Assembly: GCF_003353175.1 (NCBI RefSeq)
Contig: NZ_QHKS01000001.1
Location: 1-64,000, forward strand
Source of the DNA: Paraburkholderia lacunae
Lineage (GTDB): Bacteria; Pseudomonadota; Gammaproteobacteria; Burkholderiales; Burkholderiaceae
DNA: 64,000 nucleotides
Reading direction: 5' to 3'
Part shown: positions 19,957 to 30,549 of the stretch, piece by piece
How the letters are laid out: each line of letters opens with the position of its first letter
How positions within the stretch are numbered: the first letter of the stretch is position 1
Position numbers and translations under genes: made by a program
The notes under the pieces: model-generated
Database searches by the model: none
Seen by the model: the letters and a program-made list of their open reading frames with translations, nothing else
Told to the model about the DNA's origin: nothing

Positions 19957-21069
19957 TTACGCGGTGGCGAGCGTTTTTTCAAGCGCCACGAGGAACGTTT
20001 CATTTTCTTCCGGCAGACCGATCGTGATGCGCAGCCATTGCGGCAAACCGTAATTGCCGACCGGACGCACAATCACGCCCTGCTTCAACAATTCGAGGTT
20101 CACGCGGTTGCCGGCTGCGTCGTCGTTGCCGACGCGCACCAGCACGAAGTTGCCGTCCGACGGCACATACTCGAGACCGAGCTTGTCGAACGCCTCGGTC
20201 AGACAGCGATAGCCCTGCGCGTTCAACGCCGCGCTCTTTTCCAGAAACGCCTTGTCGTTCAGCGCCGCGATCGCCGCGGCTTGCGCCAGCGTGTTGACGT
20301 TGAACGGCTGACGCAGACGGTTCAGCAGATCGGTCAACTCGGGTTGCGCGATCGCGAAACCGACGCGCAAGCCAGCCAGACCAAACGCCTTCGAGAACGT
20401 GCGCGACACCAGCAGATTCGGATAACGGCGCACCCACGCGATCGAGTCGTAGCGCTTTTCTTCCGGCAGATATTCGGTGTACGCCTCGTCCAGCACGACG
20501 ACCACGTTACGCGGCACTTTGTCCAGAAACGCTTCGAGCTTCGCGCCTTCAATGAACGTGCCGGTCGGGTTGTTCGGGTTCGCGACGAAAATGAGGCGCG
20601 TGTCGCCGGTGATCGCAGCGAGCATTGCGTCGAGATCGTGACCGTACCTGAGCGCCGGCACAACGATCGCGCGCGCGCCGACGCCTTGCGTGGCCAACGC
20701 GTACACGGCGAACGAATACTGCGAATAGACGATCGACTGGTCCTTCTCGACAAACGCGTGCGCCGCGATTTCGAGGATGTCGTTGCTGCCGTTGCCGAGC
20801 GTGACCCACTCGGACGGCACGCCGTAGCGCTCGCTCAACGCGGCCTTCAGCTCGAACGCATTGGCGTCCGGATAGCGGCCCAGTTCACTTGCGGCTTGCG
20901 CCATGGCGCGCTGCGCCGACTCCGGCATGCCGAGCGGATTTTCGTTCGACGCCAGCTTCACGATAGTCGCTTCGTCGAGGCCGAACTCGCGGGCCACTTC
21001 CGAAATCGGTTTGCCGGCGATATAGGGCGCAATCGCGCGCACGTAGGAAGGGCCGAAGGACGTTGTCAT
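19957..21069 (-). CDS. hisC: Histidinol-phosphate aminotransferase
   Basis: 370 residues, class I/II PLP aminotransferase with the nucleotide motif SNENPLGMPESAQRAM near residue 40 and the PLP lysine in SRTFSKAFGLAGLRVGF. It transaminates imidazole-acetol phosphate in histidine synthesis. Homologues of this copy, placed between pheA and tyrA, may also serve phenylalanine and tyrosine; that is inferred from context. About 67 bp after pheA. Confidence 0.92.
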   Translation of the reverse strand: MTTSFGPSYVRAIAPYIAGKPISEVAREFGLDEATIVKLASNENPLGMPESAQRAMAQAASELGRYPDANAFELKAALSERYGVPSEWVTLGNGSNDILEIAAHAFVEKDQSIVYSQYSFAVYALATQGVGARAIVVPALRYGHDLDAMLAAITGDTRLIFVANPNNPTGTFIEGAKLEAFLDKVPRNVVVVLDEAYTEYLPEEKRYDSIAWVRRYPNLLVSRTFSKAFGLAGLRVGFAIAQPELTDLLNRLRQPFNVNTLAQAAAIAALNDKAFLEKSAALNAQGYRCLTEAFDKLGLEYVPSDGNFVLVRVGNDDAAGNRVNLELLKQGVIVRPVGNYGLPQWLRITIGLPEENETFLVALEKTLATA

Positions 21070-21136
21070 GAAATCTCCGAACGACTATTAGTCAATGAAT
21101 GTGCAGCCGGCGCGCTCGAATGCGATAAGCAAGGCA

Positions 21137-22219
21137 TTAGCGAGCGCGCGGATACGAGCCGAGTATCTTCAGGAACGCGGCCTTCTGGCCGAGTTCGGCG
21201 AGCGCGGCGGCAACCGCCGGATCGTCGCGATGACCTTCGACGTCGATGTAGAAGTAGTACTCCCACGTGCCGACGCGCGCCGGACGCGATTCGAAACGGG
21301 TCATCGATACGCTGTGGCGCGCGAGCGGCTCGAGCAGCTTGAATACCGCGCCAGGTTCGTTCGCCACAGAAACGATCAGCGACGTCTGATCGTGCCCGCT
21401 TGCGCCGGTGCGCTCCTTGCCGATCATCACGAAGCGGGTGCGGTTGTGCGGATCGTCCTGGATCAGCGCGTATGCGACCTGCAAACCGTAGTGCGTCGCG
21501 GCGCGATCGCCAGCGATCGCGGCGACCGTCGGATCGTCCGCCGCCATCCGCGCCGCTTCCGCGTTGCTCGACACCGCGTGGCGCTCCAGATGCGGAGCGT
21601 TCGTGGAAAGCCAGCGCTGGCATTGGGCGAGAGCCTGCGCATGCGCGCACACGCGCGTCACGCCGGTGAGGCCGCCGTTCAGCGTCAGCAGGTTGTGGTG
21701 AATCGGCAAAGCCAGTTCGCCGCCGATCGTGAGCTGCGTTTGCAGCAGCAGATCGAGCGTGCGCGACACCGCGCCTTCAGTCGAATTCTCGACCGGCACG
21801 ACGCCAAATTCAGCGGCGCCCGCCTCGACCGAGCGAAATACTTCGTCGATCGACGGGCATGGCAGACCTTCGATCGACTGACCGAAGTACTCGTGCATCG
21901 CCTGTTCGGTATACGTGCCGACCGGGCCGAGGAAAGCGGCCTTGATCGTTTTTTCGAGGGCGCGGCTCGCGGCCATGATCTCGCGCCAGATCGCGCTGAT
22001 ATGTTCGCTCGCGAGCGGCCCTTCGCTCATGTCCTGCAAGCGCGCGATCACCTGCTGCTCGCGTTCGGGGCGGAACACCGGCGCGTTGAAATGCTTCTTG
22101 ACCTCGCCCACTTCGAGCGCGACCGCCGCCCGTTGATTGAGCAGCGCGATCAACTGCGCGTCGAGCGCGTCGATGCGTTCGCGAAGCGGTTTGAGTCGGG
22201 TATTGAGTTCGTCGTCCAT
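21137..22219 (-). CDS. pheA: Bifunctional chorismate mutase / prephenate dehydratase (P-protein)
   Basis: 360 residues from the ATG at MDDELNTRLKPLRERIDALD. Residues 1-90 form the AroQ chorismate mutase, followed by the prephenate dehydratase domain (LGPVGTYTEQAMHEYF) and a C-terminal ACT regulatory domain (SVANEPGAVFKLLEPLARH, then ESRPAR) that senses phenylalanine. It makes phenylpyruvate from chorismate. The frame is open upstream toward serC but without similarity. Lies 65 bp after serC. Confidence 0.95.
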   Translation of the reverse strand: MDDELNTRLKPLRERIDALDAQLIALLNQRAAVALEVGEVKKHFNAPVFRPEREQQVIARLQDMSEGPLASEHISAIWREIMAASRALEKTIKAAFLGPVGTYTEQAMHEYFGQSIEGLPCPSIDEVFRSVEAGAAEFGVVPVENSTEGAVSRTLDLLLQTQLTIGGELALPIHHNLLTLNGGLTGVTRVCAHAQALAQCQRWLSTNAPHLERHAVSSNAEAARMAADDPTVAAIAGDRAATHYGLQVAYALIQDDPHNRTRFVMIGKERTGASGHDQTSLIVSVANEPGAVFKLLEPLARHSVSMTRFESRPARVGTWEYYFYIDVEGHRDDPAVAAALAELGQKAAFLKILGSYPRAR

Positions 22220-22284
22220 GCGTGAAAACGGCCCTGCCGGGTAACTTGCTGGAAAGGATACGCGCGCCTGAATGCCTGACACTG

Positions 22285-23367
22285 TCAGGCGCTGCGCTGT
22301 TCGAATTCCTTCATGTATTCGACAAGCGCTTTGACGCCTTCGAGCGGGACGGCGTTATAAAGCGACGCCCGCATGCCGCCGACGGACTTGTGGCCCTTTA
22401 GCTGCACCATTCCCCGCGCTTTCGCGCCGGCCAGGAAATCTTCGTTGCGCGACTCGTCGGCGAGGAAAAACGGTACGTTCATCCGCGAGCGCGAGCCACG
22501 TTCGACCTTGTTCAGATAGAAGCTGCTCGAATCGATCGCGTCGTACAACAGCTTTGACTTTTCGAGGTTGCGCGCCTCCATCGCGGCAAGGCCGCCCTGC
22601 TTCTTCAACCACTTGAACACCAGCCCGGCGATGTAGATCGCGTAAGTGGGCGGCGTGTTGTACATCGAATTGTTCTCGGCGACGGTTTTCCACTCGAACG
22701 CCGACGGGCAGATCGTTTGCGCGCGATCCAGCATATCTTCGCGCACGATCACGACCGTCACACCCGCCATGCCGATGTTCTTCTGCGCGCCGCCGAACAG
22801 CACGCCGTATTTGGCGATGTCCATTGGGCGCGACAGGATGTGCGACGACGCGTCCGCAACCAGCGGAATATCACCCATATCGGGAATCTCGAAGGTCTCG
22901 ACGCCGTGAATCGTCTCATTGGTGCACAGATGCACGTACGCCGGGTCGGCTGACAGTTGCCATTCGGAGCGTGCCGGCGCGCGCGTGAAGCCGTCCGCCG
23001 TCTGGCCGCTCGCCGCGAGATGCACGGTGCCGTACTTTTGCGCTTCCTTGAACGATTTTTGCGACCACGAACCCGTCACGACGAAGTCCGCGCGCGGTTT
23101 CGCGCCGAGCAGATTCATCGGGATGATCGCGTTTTCGCCCAGACCGCCGCCTTGCAGGAACAGGATGTGGTGGCTGGCCGGCACCGCGAGCAAATCGCGC
23201 AAATCGACGAGCGCTTCCTCGTGGATCGACATGAACTCTTTACCGCGATGGCTCATTTCCATCACGCTCATGCCGCTGCCTTGCCAATCGAGCATCTCGT
23301 CGGCCGCCTGGCGCAGCACTTCTTCTGGCATCGCCGCAGGGCCGGCGGAGAAATTAAAGACGCGCAT
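22285..23367 (-). CDS. serC: Phosphoserine aminotransferase
   Basis: 360 residues from the ATG at [18 protein letters not shown], matching E. coli SerC in length. The PLP lysine is in [17 protein letters not shown]. It makes 3-phosphoserine from 3-phosphohydroxypyruvate and also serves pyridoxal phosphate synthesis. First gene of serC-pheA-hisC-tyrA-aroA-cmk, preceded by a 140-bp region and a terminator for the DUF2059 gene. Confidence 0.96.
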   Translation of the reverse strand: MRVFNFSAGPAAMPEEVLRQAADEMLDWQGSGMSVMEMSHRGKEFMSIHEEALVDLRDLLAVPASHHILFLQGGGLGENAIIPMNLLGAKPRADFVVTGSWSQKSFKEAQKYGTVHLAASGQTADGFTRAPARSEWQLSADPAYVHLCTNETIHGVETFEIPDMGDIPLVADASSHILSRPMDIAKYGVLFGGAQKNIGMAGVTVVIVREDMLDRAQTICPSAFEWKTVAENNSMYNTPPTYAIYIAGLVFKWLKKQGGLAAMEARNLEKSKLLYDAIDSSSFYLNKVERGSRSRMNVPFFLADESRNEDFLAGAKARGMVQLKGHKSVGGMRASLYNAVPLEGVKALVEYMKEFEQRSA

Positions 23368-23504
23368 CGTGGAGTTCCCGGAAGCAGGGGCGAAAAAAAA
23401 CGTAAATCGCGTAAAAATCTGCGAAGTTGCCAACCGCGCAGCTTGACGTCGCAAAGCTGGCAACGCGAATTTGACGACGCAAGTTTGACGACGATTTCGC
23501 GCCC

Positions 23505-23549
23505 AAAAAGATAATGGCCGTCTGCGCGTGTGCGCAAACGGCCATTATC
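23505..23549 (-). terminator. Rho-independent terminator of the DUF2059 gene
   Basis: A perfect 12-bp stem GATAATGGCCGT / ACGGCCATTATC (23510-23521, 23538-23549) with a further GCGC/GCGC pairing in the loop; on the minus strand it is followed by five T. It separates the DUF2059 gene from serC. Confidence 0.85.
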
Positions 23550-23640
23550 GCATTGTCGCCGCCAACCCGCCAAACCCGGACGCTGTAAAGCGTACCGATC
23601 GGCGGCTAGCGCGATGTCAGCGCAGCCTTTCGATCCCGGC

Positions 23641-24246
23641 TTACTTAGCCGGCTTGACCGATGCGACTTCCTTGTCGGCCTGGTCGCGCGTTGCCTTGAT
23701 CGATTGCGGCATGTACTTCTGCATCAAGCCATTCACGACGTCGCGGCCAACCTGGTCCTGGACCTGGATGAACTTGCGGCCGGTCGGGCTCTTGTAGAAC
23801 GTGGTCAGATCCTTGATTTCCGAGGTGCTGTAGTACTTCGCGTAAGCGTCGTACTGAGCTTGCATGGCGTCTTGACGGAAACTGTCCGTTGCGAACACCT
23901 GGCCTGCACCGTCAACCAGCTTCGGCACTGCATTCTTTTGCAACGTCGGGACGGAAGCCTGCTTCTGCTTGTCCGTCAGCGTCTTGTTTTCGCTCAGCGC
24001 GTCCGACAGGATGGCCGGAACCAGTTGCTTGGCTTGCATTTGCGCGCTGTTGCCGATGGCGCCGACGAGCTTCTGTGCGTCGATTGCGTCCAGCAGATCC
24101 TTGATAGCAGCCTGCTTGGTCGGATCAACCGGTGCTGCGGCAGCAGCCGGGGCCGCCGGAGCCTGGCTTTGAAGCGCTTGAGCCATAGCAAAGGTCGGCA
24201 CGATAGCAGCCAGCAACATCAGTTGTTTGAATCGTTTTTGCATCAT
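23641..24246 (-). CDS. DUF2059 domain periplasmic protein
   Basis: 201 residues. A signal peptide ends near residue 22 (PTFAMAQA), followed by an Ala/Pro-rich linker and a DUF2059 domain (YYSTSEIKDLTTFYKSPTGR at about 140-160 is the typical motif). Exported, function unknown. It lies between gyrA and serC on the same strand with its own terminator, so it may be a single-gene unit or read from the gyrA side. Confidence 0.85.
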   Translation of the reverse strand: MMQKRFKQLMLLAAIVPTFAMAQALQSQAPAAPAAAAAPVDPTKQAAIKDLLDAIDAQKLVGAIGNSAQMQAKQLVPAILSDALSENKTLTDKQKQASVPTLQKNAVPKLVDGAGQVFATDSFRQDAMQAQYDAYAKYYSTSEIKDLTTFYKSPTGRKFIQVQDQVGRDVVNGLMQKYMPQSIKATRDQADKEVASVKPAK

Positions 24247-24366
24247 TACTCCCTAAGAGAAATTAACCTGAACTGCCAGCTGCGCGGGATACGTATCGGC
24301 CCGATACGCCATTCTCCCCTGCACAGCTTTCACCCAATAACTGAGACTGAGAACCGCCGACGAGGA

Positions 24367-27003
24367 TCAGGCCGCACCACCGTCTTCACCGCCGTTGTCG
24401 CTTTCAGCGGGACCCTCTGCGTCACCTTCGACATCCACATCTGCTTCCGCCTCAGCAACCTGTTGCAGACCTGAAAGCTTGGTCCCTTCGTCAAGGCTGA
24501 TGAGTGTAACACCTTGGGTTGCACGCCCCATTTCTCGAATTTCCGACACGCGCGTGCGGATCAGCACGCCCGTATTGGTAATCAGCATGATTTGCGCTTC
24601 TGGATCCACCAGCGTGGCGGCAACCACTTTGCCGTTACGCTCCGATGTCTGGATCGCGATCATCCCCTTCGTACCGCGTCCGTGACGGGTGTACTCGGTG
24701 ATCGGGGTGCGCTTGCCGAAACCGTTTTCGGTTGCGGTGAGCACCGACTGCTGCTCGTCGCCGGCCACCAGCAGCGCGATCACGTTCTGACCGTCTTCGA
24801 GCTGCATGCCGCGCACACCACGCGCCTCACGGCCCATCGGACGCACGTCGTTCTCGTCGAAACGCACCGCCTTGCCCGAATCCGAGAACAGCATCACGTC
24901 GTGCTCGCCGTCGGTGATGGCAGCACCGATCAGGTAGTCGCCGTCATCCAGACCGACCGCAATAATACCCTTGCGCAGCGGCCGGCTGAAGGCTTCCAGC
25001 GGCGTCTTCTTTACGGTTCCCAACGCGGTTGCCATGAAGACGAACTTGTCGGCCGAGAACTCCTTGACCGGCAGCACGACCGTGATCTTCTCGCCGTCCT
25101 GCAACGGGAACATATTGACGATCGGCCGGCCGCGAGAGTTCCGCGAACCTTGCGGCACTTCATAAACCTTGACCCAATACACGCGGCCGCGGTTCGAGAA
25201 GCACAGAATGTGATCGTGCGTGTTCGCGATGAAAAGCGTGTCGATCCAGTCGTCTTCTTTCATCGAAGTCGCCTGTTTGCCGCGACCACCACGCTTTTGC
25301 GCGCGATACTCGGACAACGGCTGCGATTTCACGTAACCCGCATGCGACATGGTCACGACCATTTCTTGCGGCGTGATCAGGTCCTCTGTGTTCAGTTCGG
25401 TCGCGTTCAACTCGATCTTCGAGCGGCGCGCGTCGCCGAATTCGGCCTTGATCGACGTGAGTTCGTCGACGATGATCGCCGTAATGCGCTCCGGGCGAGC
25501 CAGGATGTCCAGCAGGTCGGCGATCTGCGCCATCACTTCGCGGTACTCGCCGATGATCTTGTCCTGCTCCAGACCGGTCAGGCGCTGCAGACGCATCTGC
25601 AGGATTTCCTGAGCCTGGGTGTCGGACAAGCGGTAAAGGCCGTCGGCCTGCATGCCGAACGCCGGATTCAAACCGTCAGGGCGATACGCTTCGCGGCCGC
25701 CGGCCGACGCGTTTTCCGCCTCTGCACGCGACAGCATCTCCCGCACCAGCGACGAATCCCACGGACGCGCCATCAATTCCTGCTTGGCGATTGGCGGAGT
25801 CGGCGCGGCCTTGATAATCGCGATGAACTCGTCGATGTTCGCGAGCGCGACCGCCAGACCTTCCAGCACATGGCCTCGTTCGCGCGCCTTGCGCAGTTCG
25901 TATACAGTGCGCCGCGTCAGCACTTCCCGGCGATGCGACAGGAAGCAGGTCAGCATCTCCTTCAGGTTCAGCAGTTTCGGCTGGCCGTCGACGAGCGCGA
26001 CCATGTTCATGCCGAACGTGTCCTGAAGCTGGGTTGCCTTATATAGATTGTTGAGGATGACCTCGGGCACTTCGCCGCGCTTCAGCTCGATCACGACGCG
26101 CATGCCGCTCTTGTCGGATTCGTCGCGGATATCGGAGATGCCTTCGAGCTTCTTCTCGTTGACCAGTTCGGCGATACGCTCCAGAAGCGAGCGCTTGTTC
26201 ACCTGATACGGCAGTTCATCGACGATGATCGCCATGCGCTGGCCGCGGTCGATTTCCTCGAAATGCGTGAGCGCGCGCATCACCACGCGGCCACGGCCGG
26301 TGCGATAGCCGTCGCGCACGCCGGCCACGCCGTAGATGATGCCGGCGGTCGGGAAGTCGGGCGCCGGGACGATCTCGATCAATTCGTCGATCGTTGCTTC
26401 CGGGTTTTTCAGCAGATGCTGACACGCGTCGACAACTTCGTTGAGATTGTGCGGCGGGATATTGGTCGCCATGCCGACCGCAATACCGGACGAGCCATTG
26501 ATCAGCAGATTGGGAATGCGCGCCGGCAGGATGGCCGGCTCGTTTTCGCTGCCGTCGTAGTTCGGCGTGAAGTCGACCGTTTCCTTGTCGATATCGGCCA
26601 GCAGTTCGTGGCCGATCTTCGCCATGCGGATTTCGGTGTACCGCATCGCCGCGGCATTGTCGCCGTCGACCGAGCCGAAGTTGCCCTGACCGTCCACCAG
26701 CATGTAGCGCAGCGAGAAATCCTGCGCCATCCGGACGATCGTGTCGTAGACAGCCGTGTCGCCGTGCGGGTGATATTTACCGATGACGTCGCCGACAATA
26801 CGCGCCGACTTCTTGTACGCCCGGTTCCAGTCGTTGTTCAGTTCGTGCATCGCGTACAGCACGCGCCGGTGCACCGGCTTCAGGCCATCGCGAACATCGG
26901 GAAGCGCACGCCCCACAATCACGCTCATCGCGTAATCGAGATACGAACGGCGCATTTCCTCCTCTAGGGAGATTGGCAGAGTCTCTTTGGCGAATTGATC
27001 CAT
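24367..27003 (-). CDS. gyrA: DNA gyrase subunit A
   Basis: 878 residues. The catalytic tyrosine is Y122 ([11 protein letters not shown]). The quinolone region reads [14 protein letters not shown], so position 83 is Thr and 87 is Asp, both as expected for a sensitive Burkholderia enzyme. The GyrA box QKRGGRGKQ marks the C-terminal DNA-wrapping domain, and the protein ends in an acidic tail. With GyrB it supercoils DNA. Confidence 0.97.
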   Translation of the reverse strand: MDQFAKETLPISLEEEMRRSYLDYAMSVIVGRALPDVRDGLKPVHRRVLYAMHELNNDWNRAYKKSARIVGDVIGKYHPHGDTAVYDTIVRMAQDFSLRYMLVDGQGNFGSVDGDNAAAMRYTEIRMAKIGHELLADIDKETVDFTPNYDGSENEPAILPARIPNLLINGSSGIAVGMATNIPPHNLNEVVDACQHLLKNPEATIDELIEIVPAPDFPTAGIIYGVAGVRDGYRTGRGRVVMRALTHFEEIDRGQRMAIIVDELPYQVNKRSLLERIAELVNEKKLEGISDIRDESDKSGMRVVIELKRGEVPEVILNNLYKATQLQDTFGMNMVALVDGQPKLLNLKEMLTCFLSHRREVLTRRTVYELRKARERGHVLEGLAVALANIDEFIAIIKAAPTPPIAKQELMARPWDSSLVREMLSRAEAENASAGGREAYRPDGLNPAFGMQADGLYRLSDTQAQEILQMRLQRLTGLEQDKIIGEYREVMAQIADLLDILARPERITAIIVDELTSIKAEFGDARRSKIELNATELNTEDLITPQEMVVTMSHAGYVKSQPLSEYRAQKRGGRGKQATSMKEDDWIDTLFIANTHDHILCFSNRGRVYWVKVYEVPQGSRNSRGRPIVNMFPLQDGEKITVVLPVKEFSADKFVFMATALGTVKKTPLEAFSRPLRKGIIAVGLDDGDYLIGAAITDGEHDVMLFSDSGKAVRFDENDVRPMGREARGVRGMQLEDGQNVIALLVAGDEQQSVLTATENGFGKRTPITEYTRHGRGTKGMIAIQTSERNGKVVAATLVDPEAQIMLITNTGVLIRTRVSEIREMGRATQGVTLISLDEGTKLSGLQQVAEAEADVDVEGDAEGPAESDNGGEDGGAA

Positions 27004-27479
27004 TATCCGTATCTTTTACGTGCGAAGACGACGACAACACCGCGCCTTCGCGTAAGCATTGCAGGCGCAACGCATCACGCGATTCTAACATGCCGCGCAT
27101 CCGCCCCCGACGAGGGTACGTATACCTATTAGCAGGCGCACGCGAAAGCCACCTGGGCGACCGGCGATTGAGCCTGGGCAGGCTCGATTCGTGCATGAGC
27201 CAATCCGCCGCTCAGCCATGACTGGCGGCGCCTTCGGCCGATTGCTTCTGTTGCGCATGCACCACAATTGGAGGGTGATTTGATCGGGGGCAGATTTTTT
27301 TATCGTTGGAAGGGAACGATATGGCAAAATGCCAACGCACAAAGAGTTAGACACTGCTCGAAGTCTACACAGCACGTTTTTTGTTCTACACCGATGTTAT
27401 ACTTCGAGCAATGTATGACTTGTCTTCGTCAACAGGCTCGCAGTAAACCTGCGGTAATCTCAATTTCGAGAGGAGAAAT
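27004..27479. other. Intergenic region gyrA-ompA (divergent promoters)
   Basis: 476 bp between divergent gyrA and the OmpA-family gene. No gene is supported. It contains several inverted repeats: TATCGTT/AACGATA (27301-27321), GGCA/TGCC (near 27323-27333) and a perfect 10-bp pair at 27355-27364 and 27401-27410, the last overlapping a TATACT hexamer that may be the -10 box of the porin gene. Confidence 0.6.
27355..27410. promoter_or_regulatory. Inverted repeat around the putative ompA promoter
   Basis: TGCTCGAAGT at 27355-27364 is perfectly complementary to ACTTCGAGCA at 27401-27410. The right arm overlaps a TATACT hexamer (27398-27403) about 75 bp before the OmpA-family start codon. It could be an operator or an RNA stem in the 5' leader. 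Confidence 0.4.
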
Positions 27480-28130
27480 ATGAATAAACTTTCAAAGCTC
27501 GCGTTCATTGCAGCTACCGCAGTTATGGCTGCATCCGCCATGGCGCAGTCGGTGCCGGCGTCGCGACAAGCTACGAACGACAACTGGGTGAATGGTACCG
27601 GCGAATACGTGTGGATGAACGGCACGAACGAGCTTTGCTGGCGCGATGCATTCTGGACGCCGGCAACGGCCAACGCTAAGTGCGATGGCGCCCTGGTTGC
27701 CCAGGCTCCGACCCCGCCGGCTCCGGTCGCACCTCCCGCACCGGCCATCACGAGCCAAAAGATCACGTATCAAGCTGATGCGCTGTTCGACTTTGACAAG
27801 GCTATCCTGAAGCCGGCTGGCAAGGAAAAGCTGGACGATCTCGCATCGAAGGTCCAAGGCCTGAACCTGGAAGTTATCGTTGCAACGGGTTACACGGACC
27901 GCATCGGTTCGGACAAGTACAACGACCGTCTGTCGCTGCGTCGCGCTCAAGCTGTGAAGTCGTACCTGGTGAGCAAGGGTATCGAAGCCAACCGTATCTA
28001 CACGGAAGGCAAGGGCAAGCGCAACCCGGTCACGACCGGCTGCAACCAGAAGAACCACAAGCAACTCGTCGCCTGCCTCGCACCGGACCGCCGCGTGGAA
28101 GTCGAAGTTGTCGGTACTTCGAAGCAGTAA
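27480..28130 (+). CDS. ompA: OmpA family outer-membrane protein
   Basis: 216 residues. A signal peptide ends at about residue 22 (ASAMAQS). A short N-terminal part containing two cysteines (ELCWRDAFWTPATANAKC) is followed by a Pro/Ala-rich hinge and an OmpA C-terminal peptidoglycan-binding domain with FDFDKAILKP and TGYTDRIGSDKYNDRLSLRRA. It lacks the eight-stranded beta-barrel of E. coli OmpA, so it is a shorter, peptidoglycan-anchoring type common in Burkholderia. The GAGAGGAG ribosome-binding site and a strong terminator suggest high expression as a single gene. Confidence 0.9.
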   Translation: MNKLSKLAFIAATAVMAASAMAQSVPASRQATNDNWVNGTGEYVWMNGTNELCWRDAFWTPATANAKCDGALVAQAPTPPAPVAPPAPAITSQKITYQADALFDFDKAILKPAGKEKLDDLASKVQGLNLEVIVATGYTDRIGSDKYNDRLSLRRAQAVKSYLVSKGIEANRIYTEGKGKRNPVTTGCNQKNHKQLVACLAPDRRVEVEVVGTSKQ

Positions 28131-28153
28131 GCTACAAGTTACCGCAGTATCAA

Positions 28154-28178
28154 AGCCCCGCTTCGGCGGGGTTTTTTT
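28154..28178 (+). terminator. Rho-independent terminator of ompA
   Basis: CCCCGC, TTCG tetraloop, GCGGGG (28156-28171), followed by seven T, 25 bp past the ompA stop codon. A canonical strong terminator. Confidence 0.93.
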
Positions 28179-28195
28179 ATGCGGTTGTTCTTTTC

Positions 28196-28240
28196 GTTGC
28201 GTTTTTCGTCGAGCGAAGCAAGCTCGACGAAAAACGCAAC
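28196..28240. repeat. Perfect 19-bp inverted repeat
   Basis: Arms GTTGCGTTTTTCGTCGAGC (28196-28214) and its exact complement (28222-28240), separated by 7 bp, lie between the ompA terminator and ubiG. Both arms contain T/A runs, so it could serve as a second bidirectional terminator, or it may be a remnant of a mobile palindromic repeat. Confidence 0.85.
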
Positions 28241-28364
28241 GCAATGGCATCGGACGCTCAAACCGGTCACGCGAAGCGGCATTTTGCCGCCCCGTCCGCC
28301 GGCCTATATACTCAGGGTTTATCCTCGAGCGCCCGCTCGCCGCTCTCATCGAGGCTGCCTCCCC

Positions 28365-29063
28365 ATGACCAACGCCGATCCCCACGAACTGCAGAAATTT
28401 AGCGATCTCGCGCATCGCTGGTGGGACCCCAACGCCGAATTCAAGCCGCTGCACGAACTCAATCCGATCCGCCTTGGCTGGATCGATACGCACGCCCATC
28501 TGGCCGGCAAACGTGTTCTGGACATCGGCTGCGGCGGCGGCATTCTGTCGGAATCGATGGCGGGACTGGGCGCGCACGTGAAGGGAATCGACCTGTCGAG
28601 TCAGGCACTCGGCGTGGCGGACCTTCACAGCCTTGAAAGCGGTGTAACCGTTAATTACGAAGAAATCGCAGCTGAAGCACTCGCGGCCCGCGAACCCGGC
28701 ACGTACGACGTCGTAACCTGCATGGAAATGCTCGAGCACGTGCCCGAACCGGCCGCCATCGTCGCTGCCTGCAAGACGTTGGTGAAACCCGGTGGCTGGG
28801 TGTTTTTCTCCACGCTGAACCGCAACGTGAAGTCGTACCTGTTCGCCGTGCTCGGCGCCGAATACATCGCGCGGATGCTGCCTAAAGGCACGCACGACTA
28901 CGCGCGCTTCATCCGTCCCTCGGAATTGGCGAGCTTCGTGCGCGCTGCGGACCTGCGCACAGCCGATATCAAAGGTATCGTGTATAACCCGCTCAGCAAG
29001 CACTTCGCTCTGTCCGACGATACGAGCGTGAACTACATGCTCGCCTGCCGTCGCGACGCCTGA
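28365..29063 (+). CDS. ubiG: Ubiquinone biosynthesis O-methyltransferase
   Basis: 232 residues from the ATG at [20 protein letters not shown], the conserved UbiG start. The SAM-binding motif is [19 protein letters not shown] and the post-motif region [13 protein letters not shown] is present. It performs both O-methylations in ubiquinone synthesis. It precedes gph by 24 bp, so the two form an operon, as in other Burkholderia. Confidence 0.95.
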   Translation: MTNADPHELQKFSDLAHRWWDPNAEFKPLHELNPIRLGWIDTHAHLAGKRVLDIGCGGGILSESMAGLGAHVKGIDLSSQALGVADLHSLESGVTVNYEEIAAEALAAREPGTYDVVTCMEMLEHVPEPAAIVAACKTLVKPGGWVFFSTLNRNVKSYLFAVLGAEYIARMLPKGTHDYARFIRPSELASFVRAADLRTADIKGIVYNPLSKHFALSDDTSVNYMLACRRDA

Positions 29064-29087
29064 TCCGCCCCGACCTCTGTCCAATCA

Positions 29088-29801
29088 ATGAGCGATCCCA
29101 CGCCCCTGCCCCAACGCGAAGACGACGACACCGCGATCAGTCTTTGCGAGGCTGTGCTGTTCGACCTTGACGGCACCCTGGCTGACACCGCGCCCGATCT
29201 CGCCGCCGCCGTCAACAAAATGCGCCACGACCGCGGCCTCGACATGGTGCCGCTCGAAGACCTGCGCCCGCTCGCGTCCGCAGGCGCGCGCGGACTGATT
29301 GGCGGCGCCTTCGGCATCGGTCCTGACAACCATGAGTTCACGTCGATGCGCGAGGAGTTTCTCGCCAATTACGAGGCGGATTTATGCATCGAGACCACCC
29401 TGTTTCCCGGCATCCCCGAATTGCTCGACGAACTCGACGCACGCGGCGTGCGCTGGGGCATCGTGACCAACAAGGTGGCGCGGCTGACCGACCCGCTGGT
29501 GGCGCAACTCGGCCTCGATGCGCGCGCGGGCTGCGTGGTCAGCGGCGATACGACACCGCATTCGAAGCCGCATCCGGCGCCATTGCTATACGCCGCCCGC
29601 GAACTGGATCTGGCGCCGGAGCGCATTGTCTACGTCGGCGACGACCTGCGCGATGTGCAAGCGGGTTTCGCGGCCGGCATGAAGACAGTGGCAGCCGCGT
29701 ACGGCTACTGCGGCAACGATATCCCGCCGACGCAATGGCATGCGCAGCACGTCGTACGGTCGCCGGCTGAATTGCAGAAGCTGCTGCGCGAAATCGGCTG
29801 A
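29088..29801 (+). CDS. gph: Phosphoglycolate phosphatase
   Basis: 237 residues of the HAD superfamily: motif I FDLDGTLADTAPDLAAAV, motif II VTNK (in GIVTNKVARLTD), a lysine in KPHPAPL and motif IV VGDDLRDVQAG. It dephosphorylates 2-phosphoglycolate, which arises from DNA repair and oxygenase side reactions, and follows ubiG; some family members act on other phosphates. Confidence 0.9.
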   Translation: MSDPTPLPQREDDDTAISLCEAVLFDLDGTLADTAPDLAAAVNKMRHDRGLDMVPLEDLRPLASAGARGLIGGAFGIGPDNHEFTSMREEFLANYEADLCIETTLFPGIPELLDELDARGVRWGIVTNKVARLTDPLVAQLGLDARAGCVVSGDTTPHSKPHPAPLLYAARELDLAPERIVYVGDDLRDVQAGFAAGMKTVAAAYGYCGNDIPPTQWHAQHVVRSPAELQKLLREIG

Positions 29802-29918
29802 GCCTCGCCTGGCGCGCCGCCGCAACGCAACACGCATTCGCTCAGGTAATCAGCAAAGACGCGGCCGTCAAACTATTGTAAAATCTACGTTGGCCCAGAA
29901 GTTTGGGCAACGAACCGC

Positions 29919-30288
29919 GGGGGCGACCTGGTTTCGACAGGGGTTGCGAAGCGGCTAGGGCATGTCGAGGACCCGTCACCTCGTTAATCAATGGGAAAAA
30001 CGTAACTGCAAACGACGATACGTTCGCACTGGCAGCCTAAGGGCCGCCGTCCTCTGCCTAGTTCACTGACGGGCTAGTGTCGCAAGACCGGTAGCAATAT
30101 CGCCAGAGGTCATATACGTCAGTTAAGCCTTGGTGGCGTCACGACATCCGGGTCGAAAATCTAGTGAATCGCCGTAGTGCAGCGTGTTCGTCCGCGTCAC
30201 TACGGTTAAATCAAATGACAGAACTAAACATGTAGAACTGGTCGTAGAGTGCTTCTGGACGCGGGTTCGATTCCCGCCGCCTCCACCA
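29919..30288 (+). ncRNA. ssrA: Transfer-messenger RNA (tmRNA)
   Basis: 370 nt. The 5' end GGGGGCG pairs with CGCCTCC at 30278-30284, followed by ACCA. The 3' part has a tRNA-like T arm (GGGTTCGATTCCC). The internal reading frame at 30008-30040 begins GCA AAC GAC and encodes the tag ANDDTFALAA followed by TAA, matching betaproteobacterial proteolysis tags. It rescues stalled ribosomes together with SmpB. A terminator follows at 30325. Confidence 0.95.
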
Positions 30289-30324
30289 ACACATAGTCCT
30301 GACCCAACTCAGGATGTCCGAGAA

Positions 30325-30360
30325 GCCCCGCCAACTAACGGTTTGCGGGGTTTTTTCTTT
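30325..30360 (+). terminator. Rho-independent terminator of ssrA
   Basis: Stem CCCCGC...GCGGGG enclosing CAACTAACGGTT, then six T and further T-rich sequence. It lies 37 bp past the CCA end of the tmRNA. Confidence 0.88.
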
Positions 30361-30549
30361 TCTTGATCGTCTAAAATCGTCCTGCCTGATCCGGGGGGTA
30401 ATCGGGGCTTCATGAAATAGACCATTGAAGTCGCAGATCTCCTCCTCAAAATCCTGTCTTGCGTCGCGCAATTCCTGGCGCGGAGCGATGGGCGCTTTAC
30501 ACCTTCCGGCTCGTCGGGGCAGATAGCTAACCGAGCAATGCGACCCTCG

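Noticed and set aside
30211..30471. Minus-strand frame overlapping the tmRNA end, containing the string RRRESNPRP
   Set aside because: This string is a known artefact of translating tRNA-like 3' ends in the reverse direction.
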